From Sphingomicrobium sp. (GTDB taxonomy: Bacteria; Pseudomonadota; Alphaproteobacteria; Sphingomonadales; Sphingomonadaceae), in NCBI GenBank assembly GCA_030146725.1, contig JASLBJ010000040.1, positions 1 to 17,040 of the forward strand: a stretch of DNA of 17,040 bases, given 5' to 3'. The notes below the pieces were generated by a model. The model saw only the letters and a list, made by a program, of their open reading frames with translations. It searched no databases and was not told where the DNA came from. A program made the translations under genes and the position numbers. Each line of letters begins with the position of its first letter. Position 1 is the first letter of the stretch. This document shows, piece by piece, positions 1 to 6,686 of this stretch.

Positions 1-39
1 TTGTTCCACCTTTGTGTCATCAAACAGGGGACATGGTGC

Positions 40-396
40 ATGACGCGATTGCCGATCGGCTTGGCTGCGCTCTCGGCTGCGGCAACTGCGGCGTGCGCGA
101 CGCCCGCCGAGGCGCAGATGAGCGCTTCCGAACCGATCGCCGCCGCGCGCTTCGTTCCCCCGCCTAAGCGACCCACGGTGCGGTGGACACCGCCAAGCCG
201 CCTCAGCCTCGATCCGCGAGGCCTGCAGCGCGGCCGGATCGGCCTTGTCGCAGGGCACGAGCTGTCACCCGGAATGACGCTCGGCGTCGGATTGTATGAC
301 GCCCCGGCCAAGCCACGGCTCAATTCGGAGCAACGACCCGACGGGCGGCCGAAGCGCTCGCGCAAGGCCGGCGTCGGCCTGACCATGAAGTTCTAG
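40..396 (+). CDS. Small secreted or outer-membrane-like hypothetical protein
   Basis: I do not recognise this gene. From the ATG at 40 it encodes about 118 residues. The start is chosen because an AGGGGA ribosome-binding-like stretch (about 26-31) precedes it and because it opens a standard export signal: MTR, a hydrophobic Leu/Ala-rich core, then AEAQ near residue 26 as a likely signal-peptidase site. A Cys at residue 19 follows TAA, which is not a convincing lipobox. The mature part is basic and proline-rich, followed by two stretches with alternating glycine and hydrophobic residues (GRIGLVAG near residue 65 and AGVGLTMKF at the end). The terminal phenylalanine after alternating residues resembles the C-terminal beta-signal of outer-membrane proteins, but the protein is far too short for a barrel. 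It could be a remnant or a periplasmic protein. Its upstream region lies mostly outside the window. Confidence 0.6.
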   Translation: MTRLPIGLAALSAAATAACATPAEAQMSASEPIAAARFVPPPKRPTVRWTPPSRLSLDPRGLQRGRIGLVAGHELSPGMTLGVGLYDAPAKPRLNSEQRPDGRPKRSRKAGVGLTMKF

Positions 397-472
397 CCGC
401 CCGGCCGGCCTCGATCGACATGGACCAAATCCCGTTGGACCCAGTCCCGGGCAACGGCGTTCAGCCCTGTCC

Positions 473-479
473 AGGAGAG
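473..479 (+). promoter_or_regulatory. Ribosome-binding site of the 45-residue mini-gene
   Basis: AGGAGAG lies four bases before the ATG at 484. This strong Shine-Dalgarno sequence is the main reason to treat the very short following ORF as a real gene. Confidence 0.6.
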
Positions 480-483
480 TGAA

Positions 484-621
484 ATGACCGACCACAAGAA
501 GAAGGGCGACTTCGATAAAGCCCGCAAGCATGACATCGGCGGCAACAAGAAGCAGGACAACAGCGACAACACGGCAAGCCGCACCGGCAACCAGAATGCC
601 GGCCATGGCGGGCGGGACTAA
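484..621 (+). CDS. Small hydrophilic, charged hypothetical protein (45 aa)
   Basis: This short gene encodes 45 residues and begins MTDHKKKGDFDKARKHD. It is rich in Lys, Asp, Asn, Gly and His and has no hydrophobic segment, so it is predicted to be a disordered cytoplasmic protein. Small, very polar proteins of this style are common in alphaproteobacteria and some are stress-induced, but I cannot assign it to a named family. Support comes from the strong AGGAGAG site upstream and from the next small ORF, which starts directly after its TAA in the same frame. Function is unknown. Confidence 0.5.
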   Translation: MTDHKKKGDFDKARKHDIGGNKKQDNSDNTASRTGNQNAGHGGRD

Positions 622-732
622 TTGGAACAGCGCACGCCCAAGACGCGGCTCGCCGGGATGATCGTGATCGCTTTACTGGTGATTGCGATCATCCTGCTTG
701 CGACCGGCGCCATTCAGTTCGGCCCCCGTTAG
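622..732 (+). CDS. Tiny single-pass membrane protein (36 aa), TTG start
   Basis: Immediately after the TAA of the 45-residue gene a TTG opens a 36-residue ORF: a basic N-terminus (EQRTPKTRL), then one strongly hydrophobic segment of about 19 residues (roughly residues 11-29, rich in Ile, Leu, Val and Ala), then a short tail. Positive charges before the helix predict an N-in orientation. GGCGGGAC just upstream could act as a weak ribosome-binding site, and translation may continue from the preceding gene. An internal ATG at 658 would give a 24-residue alternative. The amino-acid pattern is typical of a genuine small membrane protein, but without comparative data it remains a candidate of unknown function. 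Confidence 0.45.
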   Translation: MEQRTPKTRLAGMIVIALLVIAIILLATGAIQFGPR

Positions 733-767
733 ACCCATACGGCGCTGCCAAGCGCCAGTCCGGCCGG

Positions 768-1868
768 CTAAACCCGATCGAACTCCAGCCGTTGCCGCTG
801 CAGCTCCAACGCCAGCGGACCGTGGATGGTGCGCTGCCCCGTCTGGTCCGGCTCCGTGAACAGGCCGACCTGCGCCGGGCGGAGGTCATCCCAGCCAGGG
901 AAGGACGTCACCGGATAGATGCAGATTCCCTCGAAGCGTACACCGCGATCGATCGCCTCGCGCACTTCGTTGCAAACGTAATAGAACCAGGCGGCTCGCG
1001 CCGAACCCTCGGCCCCCGTTTCCGACAGGAAGATCGGCTTGCCGAACCGTTCGTGAACCTCGACCAGCATGTCCGACAGCGGCCGGAAGTTGTGCTGGCC
1101 AAGCGGTACGGTCGAACCGCCGTCGATCCACTGGTTGTCGGGATAGAAATTGAAACCGAGCACATCGGCCGCATGCTCGCCACCGCCAAGTTCGGGCCAC
1201 TTGCGTCCAAGCAAAACGTCATAAGCTTCGAACTGTCCGAACCTCAGCTGCTCGGCCCGCTCCCGCTCCTCATCCGACCTCGACGAAGGCAGGACGTTGA
1301 TCAGCGGTTCCGCCCACGCGAAACGGCATCCCGGGTCGGCCGCCAGCATCGCCGACACCGCGGCAAGCGACGCCTTCAACAACTGGCGCTTGACCCAGCC
1401 GCGCTCCTCGATCCCGGCGCGCGGGAAATAACCGGTGTTCACCGCCCAGGTAAAAAACGAAATCTCGTTCATCGGGCAGACCAGGGCGCTCGTCCCGGTC
1501 ACTTGGCGGTGAACCCGCGCCGCCTCGGCGGCGAACGCTGCGAACTGCGGCGCAAACGCATCGTCTTCCAGCCGCAGGTGGTCGGGAAGGCCGTAATGGC
1601 ACAGGTCCCACGCGACCTGCACCCCAGCGGCGCAAGCGGCTTCGAGCATCGGCCGCCAGCTCGACCAGTCGTAGCGGCCCGGCTCCCGTTCGATCAGATG
1701 CCAGCGGAGGCCGTCCCGGACGGAGGCGAGGCCAAGCTCGGCACAGCGCCGGTAGTCCTCGAGCGCCAGCGCTTCATGTCCGCTACTGTGGACGAGGTCG
1801 AGGCGAACGCCATCCGGCCGGCGATGCGACGAACATTCGAATCCGGCCAGGAAGAAGCTGTTGAACAT
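768..1868 (-). CDS. GH1-like glycoside hydrolase (beta-glycosidase family)
   Basis: The product (366 residues from the ATG at 1868) resembles the GH1/clan GH-A TIM-barrel beta-glycosidases. The sequence shows WDLCHYGLPDHL near residue 88, an Asn-Glu pair (N134-E135, in MNEISFF) in the position of the acid/base, and Glu283 within LSETG in the position of the nucleophile, which is usually ENG in classical GH1 enzymes. It is shorter than typical GH1 proteins (about 450 residues) and has no signal peptide, so it should be cytoplasmic. The substrate cannot be told. The frame stays open upstream to a TTG at 1952, but the extra 28 residues look non-conserved, and I believe family members begin at the FFxxGFECS segment. 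It is transcribed away from the GFA and LOV-HTH genes, sharing a 131-base divergent region with them. Confidence 0.75.
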   Translation of the reverse strand: MFNSFFLAGFECSSHRRPDGVRLDLVHSSGHEALALEDYRRCAELGLASVRDGLRWHLIEREPGRYDWSSWRPMLEAACAAGVQVAWDLCHYGLPDHLRLEDDAFAPQFAAFAAEAARVHRQVTGTSALVCPMNEISFFTWAVNTGYFPRAGIEERGWVKRQLLKASLAAVSAMLAADPGCRFAWAEPLINVLPSSRSDEERERAEQLRFGQFEAYDVLLGRKWPELGGGEHAADVLGFNFYPDNQWIDGGSTVPLGQHNFRPLSDMLVEVHERFGKPIFLSETGAEGSARAAWFYYVCNEVREAIDRGVRFEGICIYPVTSFPGWDDLRPAQVGLFTEPDQTGQRTIHGPLALELQRQRLEFDRV

Positions 1869-1999
1869 CGGGCGCCCCACACAAGCCGCCTTGAAGCACT
1901 CGGGACGCGAGTTGTTCCCGGCATTTCTCCTCATAGCCCGTTGATTTTCCAACCTGCCGGAGTGGTACAGGGCGCAAGCCTGCGCTAGGATTGCCGCCG

Positions 2000-2416
2000 A
2001 TGAACAACCAGCAGCAAGTTCATGAAGGCGGCTGTGCGTGCGGCGCAGTGCGGTTCACCGCTTCCGGCGCTCCGCGGCGCATCGGCCTGTGCCACTGCAT
2101 GACCTGCCGCAAGGCGCATTCGGCAGCGTTCAACCCGTTTGTCGTATTCGGTGCTGCAGACGTCGTCGTCGTCGGCGAGCTGCGCAACTGGGCAAGTTCG
2201 GCCGGCTACACGCGCAGCTTCTGTCCGACTTGCGGATCGCGCGTATTCGGCAGCGACGGCAGTGAAGTCGAGCTGTCGCTCGGCTCCTTCGATTCGCCCG
2301 GCACCAGCACGCCTGAGTATGAACTTTGGACGGGGCGCCGCGAGCCTTGGCTGAACGCGCTCGACGTTCCTCAATTCGAGCAGAACCGGCCGCAACTCGA
2401 GCAGGACCGGAGCTGA
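2000..2416 (+). CDS. GFA/CENP-V family zinc-binding protein
   Basis: This 138-residue protein carries the full zinc-ligand set of the GFA (glutathione-dependent formaldehyde-activating)/CENP-V domain: C12 and C14 (GCACGAV), C31, C33 and C36 (CHCMTC), and C75 and C78 (CPTCGS). The family includes the disputed formaldehyde-glutathione-conjugating enzyme Gfa and many members of unknown activity, so a specific reaction should not be assumed. The ATG at 2000 is preferred over a TTG at 1991 because AGGA at 1987-1990 is well spaced from it. Only three bases separate its stop from the start of the LOV-HTH regulator, so the two are almost certainly cotranscribed. Small proteins of this fold are often cytosolic thiol or aldehyde-handling factors; any link to light or oxidative stress here is inference. 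Confidence 0.85.
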   Translation: MNNQQQVHEGGCACGAVRFTASGAPRRIGLCHCMTCRKAHSAAFNPFVVFGAADVVVVGELRNWASSAGYTRSFCPTCGSRVFGSDGSEVELSLGSFDSPGTSTPEYELWTGRREPWLNALDVPQFEQNRPQLEQDRS

Positions 2417-2419
2417 CCG

Positions 2420-3028
2420 ATGATCGGCGACCGCCACGTTCAATTGCTCGACTCGCTGGGCGTCAGCCCGGTGGCGACGGTGATCACCAACCCGCGCCGG
2501 GCCGACAATCCGATCGAAGTCACCAATCCGGCGTTCACCGATCTGACCGGCTATCCAGAATTTGAAGCGCTTGGGCGCAACTGCCGCTTTCTTGCCGGCG
2601 GCGGGACCGAGCCGTGGATCAGCGAGCAGCTTCGCAACGCCGTGCATAACCGTCGCGGCGTCCTCGTCGACATCCTTAACTATCGCCGTGACGGAACGCC
2701 GTTCCGCAACGGCGTGATGGTCACCCCCTTGTTCGACGAGGACGGACAACTCGAATGGTTTCTCGGCTCGCAAGTCGAGCTTGGCGACGAATCGCCCGAA
2801 CTGTTTGCGCGTCGCCGAGCTCGCGCGGCCGAGCTGGTCAAGGCGCTTGCCCCGCGCCAGCGCGAAGTGCTCGAGCTGGTCGCCAAGGGCGTGCTCAACA
2901 AGCAGATCGCGCATCGGCTCGGGATCGCCGAGAAGACCGTCAAGATGCATCGCGCCTTGCTGCTCGAGCGGCTGGGTGTCGCAACCAGCGCCGAGGCGAT
3001 CCGCATTGCGGTCGAAGCGGGCCTCTAG
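2420..3028 (+). CDS. EL222-like LOV-HTH blue-light-responsive transcription regulator
   Basis: A 202-residue protein with an N-terminal LOV (PAS-type flavin) domain at about residues 10-120 and a C-terminal LuxR-type HTH at about 140-202. The LOV core shows GRNCRFL with Cys55, the residue that forms the photo-adduct with FMN in this family, followed by AGGGTEPW, ILNYRRDGTPFRN (N87, N97) and FLGSQVE (Q118). These are the flavin contacts of active LOV domains. The HTH reads LAPRQREVLELV, then NKQIAHRLGIAEKTVKMH. From memory the whole layout matches EL222 of Erythrobacter litoralis, in which light releases the HTH from the LOV domain and allows dimerisation and DNA binding. This protein has a shorter N-terminus than EL222. 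Translation is helped by GGAG at about 2409-2412. It follows the GFA gene by three bases. Targets are unknown; the divergent GH1-like gene or its own operon are the nearest candidates. Confidence 0.93.
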   Translation: MIGDRHVQLLDSLGVSPVATVITNPRRADNPIEVTNPAFTDLTGYPEFEALGRNCRFLAGGGTEPWISEQLRNAVHNRRGVLVDILNYRRDGTPFRNGVMVTPLFDEDGQLEWFLGSQVELGDESPELFARRRARAAELVKALAPRQREVLELVAKGVLNKQIAHRLGIAEKTVKMHRALLLERLGVATSAEAIRIAVEAGL

Positions 3029-3082
3029 CTACCGGACAAAGGCCACCTCGGACCCGTCCGCGCGGTCGCTACATTAACCATG

Positions 3083-3117
3083 CAACGCCGGCCGTCACCC
3101 TCCTTCGGCCGGTGTTG
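3083..3117. other. Stem-loop spanning the cca stop codon (possible convergent terminator)
   Basis: A 12-bp stem with one G-T wobble (CAACGCCGGCCG at 3083-3094 with CGGCCGGTGTTG at 3106-3117) encloses an 11-base loop that contains the stop codon of the minus-strand cca gene. It lies between two convergent genes and could form in either transcript. No T-run follows on either strand, so it is not a canonical intrinsic terminator. A role in 3' end protection or transcript separation is possible. Confidence 0.4.
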
Positions 3118-4309
3118 CGACCGACGGCCCCTGCAGGGCCTCCGCGACAATCCGCTCGAACGCCGAACCCGTCGGAAAATCCGATCGGATCCACCGTTCC
3201 TCGATCTTGCGCAGCATCCGCGCAACCATCGGCCCCTCGGGCACGCCGCGCGCGATCAGTGCTCCGCCGCCGATCGGCAGCCGCGGCACCGACCAGTCCG
3301 CAAGTTCGGCAACGCCCGCCGCGTTCCCGCACAAAAGCAGCCGGTCGATCGCGCCTTCGATCCCCGCGCGATAGGCGAGTGCCCGCGGCGGCAGCCCGCA
3401 GTCACGATCCGCCGCACAAGCGAGCCGCTTGCGCGCGCGGTTGGAAAGCTTCAGCCGGGCGGCGATCCGTTCGGCTTGCAGCGGGTCAGGCGGAAGCAGT
3501 GCGGCAAGCCGGCGCAGCGCGTCGGCCTCGATCCGGGCTTGCGCCTCGGCCGCGATCAGCGCGCTGAGGTCGCACAACCGGTCGGGCTCGATCTCGGGCA
3601 GCACCGGCTTGAGGATCGCGCGCTGAAGCATGATCCCGACCGTCGGTGCTGGGTCGGGCAGGCCGAGCAATTTGATCAGCTCGTCGGCGATCCGCTCGCG
3701 CGACAGCGCCATCAGATCGTTGGCGCGCTGAGTGCAGGCCTCGAGCGCGGCGGAGTCGGGCTCGGCGGCCCCGAAGCGGGCATGAAAGCGGAAGTAGCGC
3801 AGGATCCGCAGATGGTCCTCCGCGATCCGCTCGAGCGGATCGCCGATGAAGCGCACGCGCCGCTCGCCAAGGTCGGCAAGTCCGCCGAAATAGTCGAATA
3901 GCTCACCGCTGATCGGATCGGCGGACAACGCGTTGATCGTGAAGTCGCGCCGCGCCGCGTCCTCGCGCCAGTCGTCGGTAAAGGAAACGGTCGCACGGCG
4001 GCCATCGGTCGAAACATCGCGCCGCAGCGTGGTGATCTCGATCGGCTCGCCCGCGACGACCGCGGTCACCGTGCCATGGGCAATCCCGGTCGGAACGGCC
4101 TTGATCCGCGCGCGCCCAAGCCTCTCGACAACCTCTTCGGGGCGGAGCCGCGTGGCCAGATCGACGTCGCTGCCGGCAAGTCGAAGCAGCTCGTCGCGCA
4201 CGGCTCCGCCGACCAGCCGGGTCAGCCCCTCGCTCGCTCCAAGCGTGTGGAACAGCCACGCGATCTCGGGCTTTGCGCGCCATCGGCCGGTATCGATCTT
4301 CAGCTCCAC
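3095..4309 (-). CDS. cca: CCA tRNA nucleotidyltransferase / poly(A) polymerase family protein
   Basis: The 404-residue product belongs to the class II nucleotidyltransferase superfamily that adds CCA to tRNA 3' ends or tails RNA with poly(A). Visible motifs are GGAVRD (residues 34-39), the catalytic GSDVDLATR with metal-binding Asp48 and Asp50, the RRDFTINAL motif, FDYFGG, and ERIAEDHLRILRYFRFHARF, which is the head/neck signature. Sequence alone cannot separate CCA-adding from poly(A) activity; alphaproteobacteria commonly use one enzyme of this type for tRNA repair. The start is GTG at 4309, with GGAGG five bases upstream, and it overlaps the end of the Nudix gene by ten bases. This makes it the last gene of a three-gene minus-strand operon. 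Confidence 0.9.
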   Translation of the reverse strand: MELKIDTGRWRAKPEIAWLFHTLGASEGLTRLVGGAVRDELLRLAGSDVDLATRLRPEEVVERLGRARIKAVPTGIAHGTVTAVVAGEPIEITTLRRDVSTDGRRATVSFTDDWREDAARRDFTINALSADPISGELFDYFGGLADLGERRVRFIGDPLERIAEDHLRILRYFRFHARFGAAEPDSAALEACTQRANDLMALSRERIADELIKLLGLPDPAPTVGIMLQRAILKPVLPEIEPDRLCDLSALIAAEAQARIEADALRRLAALLPPDPLQAERIAARLKLSNRARKRLACAADRDCGLPPRALAYRAGIEGAIDRLLLCGNAAGVAELADWSVPRLPIGGGALIARGVPEGPMVARMLRKIEERWIRSDFPTGSAFERIVAEALQGPSVATPAEGG

Positions 4310-4878
4310 CCCAGCCTCCGCCCGAGGTTGACGAGCATCGCCGCCGTCGCGCCCCAGATCGGCCGGCCCTGCCAGTCGATCTCGAAATAGCGGCGCTCGA
4401 CGCCTTCGAACAGCACCGTCCTGCGCCGCTGGTTGGACGGCGCGAGCAGGAATCCGAGCGGCGCTTCGAACCAGTCCGCGACTTCCGCTTCATGCGGCGC
4501 AAGCGGAAGGTCGGGCGGCACGACCCCAAGCAGCGGCGTAACCTGGTAGCCGGTAATCGTTCGATAGCCGTCGAGCGTCGCCACCGGGGTCACCGCCGCC
4601 GGGTCGAGCCCGATCTCCTCCCACGCTTCGCGCAGTGCAGCGGCAGCGGGGTCTTCGCCGGGATCGATGCGCCCACCGGGAAAAGCGATCTGGCCGGCAT
4701 GGGTCCGCATGTCCGGCCGCCGGACCGTCAGCACCACGCCCGGGTCGGGCCGGTCGGTCACCGCGATCAGCACTGCGGCAGGCACGGCATCGCCGCTCCC
4801 CGGTCCATCGTCACCCGGCAGCGGCGGCCTGGCCGGTGGTCCCTCGAGCGCGCTCCTTAGCCGTTCGGCAAGGCTCAC
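4300..4878 (-). CDS. NUDIX hydrolase, CoA pyrophosphatase (NudL/YeaB-like)
   Basis: A complete Nudix box is present (GGRIDPGED, then REAWEEIGL), with the catalytic glutamates in REAWEE. It is preceded by LTVRRPDMRTHAGQIAFPGG, which matches the extended signature of the CoA pyrophosphatase subfamily that cleaves CoA to phosphopantetheine and 3',5'-ADP. I place the start at the GTG at 4878, giving 192 residues, because it overlaps the TGA of the DUF1285 gene as GTGA, an arrangement typical of translational coupling. The open frame extends to an ATG-like start at 4917, but using that would overlap the upstream gene by 43 bases. The gene sits between the DUF1285 and cca genes in one operon. Substrate preference within the Nudix family is inferred from the signature only. 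Confidence 0.85.
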   Translation of the reverse strand: MSLAERLRSALEGPPARPPLPGDDGPGSGDAVPAAVLIAVTDRPDPGVVLTVRRPDMRTHAGQIAFPGGRIDPGEDPAAAALREAWEEIGLDPAAVTPVATLDGYRTITGYQVTPLLGVVPPDLPLAPHEAEVADWFEAPLGFLLAPSNQRRRTVLFEGVERRYFEIDWQGRPIWGATAAMLVNLGRRLGWS

Positions 4879-5444
4879 GAGGCCGCATCGAGGGCGAAGA
4901 ACATGCCCTCGCTCCACAGGCCCGCGGGCGCATTGCCCTCGGCGATCGCAAGCTCGGCCAGTTCGTAATACACCGGCCGCGCAAGCTCGGCTTCGAGCCC
5001 ATGACGGACGAGCACGCGCGGGCTCGGTCCGGTCTCGGTCTCGACGATCATCAACGGGTGCCTGGGCCCAACGATCAGCGCATCGCCACTGTCGAGCGTC
5101 AATCCGATGCGCCGCTCGCTGCCCTGGCCCTCACTGTGCATCGCAGTCGCTCGGAACGCCGTCGATTCGACCTCGATCTCGAGCTTCTCGACCGGCGTGA
5201 CGAGCATATGGCGGCCATCCGCCTCGCGCCGCAACACGGTCGCGAACAGCCGCACCATCGCCGGCCGGCGGATCGGCGCGCCGTCATGGTACCAGGTCCC
5301 GTCGCGCGCGATCCGCATCCCGGAATGCCCGCAATGCTCCGGGTTCCACTGGTCGACCGGCGGCAGGCGCCGCTCCTCGGCAAGCGCCTGCAACTGAGCA
5401 AGGCTGAGGCCCTTGAGATCGATCGGAGCGCGTGTTTCTGGCAT
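4875..5444 (-). CDS. DUF1285 family protein
   Basis: This 189-residue cytoplasmic protein matches what I know of the DUF1285 family. Characteristic stretches are CGHSGMRIARDGTWYHDGAPI (near residue 36), VRLFATVLRREADG and LVTPVEKLEIEVE, followed by a second half with LVRHGLEAELARPVYYELAELA. The biochemical role of the family is not known to me. The start ATG at 5444 is chosen because conserved sequence begins shortly after it and upstream sequence in this frame is compositionally unlike a protein. It is the first gene of the operon with the Nudix and cca genes, and its stop overlaps the next start. It is divergent from the pteridine reductase gene, with a 79-base spacer that must hold both promoters. 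Confidence 0.8.
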   Translation of the reverse strand: MPETRAPIDLKGLSLAQLQALAEERRLPPVDQWNPEHCGHSGMRIARDGTWYHDGAPIRRPAMVRLFATVLRREADGRHMLVTPVEKLEIEVESTAFRATAMHSEGQGSERRIGLTLDSGDALIVGPRHPLMIVETETGPSPRVLVRHGLEAELARPVYYELAELAIAEGNAPAGLWSEGMFFALDAAS

Positions 5445-5523
5445 CCAACCGCCTGTGTCATCGCACGCCGGGCGACGCAATCCGGCTTGCGCCGACGGCC
5501 CCTCTTCGTCAGGTCGTCGGTCG

Positions 5524-6261
5524 ATGACCGCAAACGATGCCCGCACTGCAATCGTCACCGGCGCCGGCAAGCGCATCGGCGCGCGGATCGCGACGATGCT
5601 CGTAGGCGAAGGCTGGACCGTCCTCGCGCACGTTCGCCGTGCAAGCGACGATGTGCCCGCCGGTGCGCTCAAGGTGGTCGCCGACCTCGGCCAGCCCGAT
5701 TGCGCAAGCCTGATCTTCGCCGGAGCGGCCGATCTCCCGCCCGTCCGGCTGCTGGTCAACAATGCCGCGCTGTTCGCCTGGGACTCGATCGAGTCCTTCG
5801 ACCTCGACCGGTTCGACGCGCACATGACCGTGAACCTGCGCGCGCCGGTGCTTCTGACCCAGGCCCTCGCGGCGACCCATGCCGATGGCGAGGACGCGCT
5901 GATCGTCAATCTGCTCGACTCGAAGCTTGCCGCTCCCAACCCCGATTTTCTCAGCTACACCCTCTCGAAACAGGGGCTCGCGGGCTTGACCGAGCTGGCT
6001 GCACGGGCGCTTGCCGCGCGTGGCATCCGCGTCAATGCGATCGCCCCGGCGCTGATGCTTCGCTCGCCCGGACAGAGTGACCGGAATTTCACCGCGATGC
6101 ACGGCGCCAACCCGCTTGGCCGCGGAGTCGAGCCCGAGCATCTGTGCGCAGCGCTCCGCTACCTGATCGATTCGCCTGCGGTAACCGGCGAAACGCTGCT
6201 GCTCGACGGCGGCCAACGCTTCTGGTCGCCCACCCGCGACGTTCAATTTATGGAAAGATGA
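5524..6261 (+). CDS. FolM/PTR1-like short-chain dehydrogenase (probable pteridine reductase)
   Basis: A 245-residue Rossmann-fold SDR. The nucleotide loop is TGAGKRIG (residues 12-19), with the Arg typical of pteridine reductases, followed by AHVRRA, LLVNNAA and the catalytic pair Tyr145 and Lys149 (YTLSK). Thirteen residues before the Tyr there is an Asp (D132, in LLDSK) where classical SDRs usually have Ser; the same D-Y-K arrangement and spacing is known in Leishmania PTR1 and related FolM proteins. It therefore probably reduces dihydropterins such as dihydromonapterin with NADPH. The adjacent folB gene strongly supports a pterin/folate role. The start is ATG at 5524. Its stop precedes the folB start by about 20 bases. 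A generic oxidoreductase remains possible. Confidence 0.8.
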   Translation: MTANDARTAIVTGAGKRIGARIATMLVGEGWTVLAHVRRASDDVPAGALKVVADLGQPDCASLIFAGAADLPPVRLLVNNAALFAWDSIESFDLDRFDAHMTVNLRAPVLLTQALAATHADGEDALIVNLLDSKLAAPNPDFLSYTLSKQGLAGLTELAARALAARGIRVNAIAPALMLRSPGQSDRNFTAMHGANPLGRGVEPEHLCAALRYLIDSPAVTGETLLLDGGQRFWSPTRDVQFMER

Positions 6262-6281
6262 TGGCTGTTCCTGGAGAAACG

Positions 6282-6686
6282 ATGACCGACCCGCCACCCC
6301 TCGAAGGCCTCGTTCCCGATCACCTGCGCGTGAGATCGACGAGTATCCTGCTCGAGGAGCTCGAGGTCGAAATCGACATCGGCTTCCATGCCTTCGAAGT
6401 CGGCACCCCCCAGCGGCTGTTGGTAACGGTCGAAATCTGGCTCGACGACCAGTCTCCGCCGGGCGGCGACGATCCGGCAAACGCCTGGGACTATGATTAT
6501 CTGCGCGGCGCGATTCGCGAGCTTGCGGGCGAGCGCCGCTTCAACCTCCAGGAAACGCTCGCTTTTGCGATCTACCAGCGCTTCGGCGCGCTCCGCGGAG
6601 TCAAGGCGCTTCGAGTCGCCACGGCCAAGCCCGACATCTACCCGGATGCCAGGGGGGTCGGCGTGGAAATCCGCTCGTTTGACTGA
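6282..6686 (+). CDS. folB: Dihydroneopterin aldolase
   Basis: FolB converts 7,8-dihydroneopterin to 6-hydroxymethyl-7,8-dihydropterin and glycolaldehyde in folate synthesis. The 134-residue product shows the family features: IDIGFHAFEVGTPQRLLVTVE near the N-terminus, WDYDYLRGAI, LQETLAFAIYQRFGAL and the C-terminal AKPDIYPDARGVGVEI that carries the catalytic-site Lys. Several in-frame ATGs exist (6258, 6261, 6282). I choose 6282 because GGAG at 6273-6276 sits five bases before it. The earlier ATGs overlap the stop of the upstream SDR gene, so coupling through those starts is also possible and would add up to eight residues. It forms a two-gene pterin operon with the FolM-like reductase. Confidence 0.88.
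   Translation: MTDPPPLEGLVPDHLRVRSTSILLEELEVEIDIGFHAFEVGTPQRLLVTVEIWLDDQSPPGGDDPANAWDYDYLRGAIRELAGERRFNLQETLAFAIYQRFGALRGVKALRVATAKPDIYPDARGVGVEIRSFD

Noticed and set aside
733..767. Short GGCGC/GCGCC hairpin as a terminator between 732 and the GH1-like gene
   Set aside because: Only five pairs, and no T-run follows.
792..1988. A 398-codon plus-strand frame opposite the GH1-like gene
   Set aside because: Arg/Pro-rich composition without motifs; the minus strand carries recognisable GH1-like catalytic motifs.
1985..2950. A 321-codon minus-strand frame
   Set aside because: It is the antisense shadow of the GFA and LOV-HTH genes, both of which have strong domain motifs.
4635..6080. A 481-codon plus-strand frame
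   Set aside because: It runs antisense to the Nudix and DUF1285 genes and then out of frame over the SDR gene, and is very rich in Arg and Pro.
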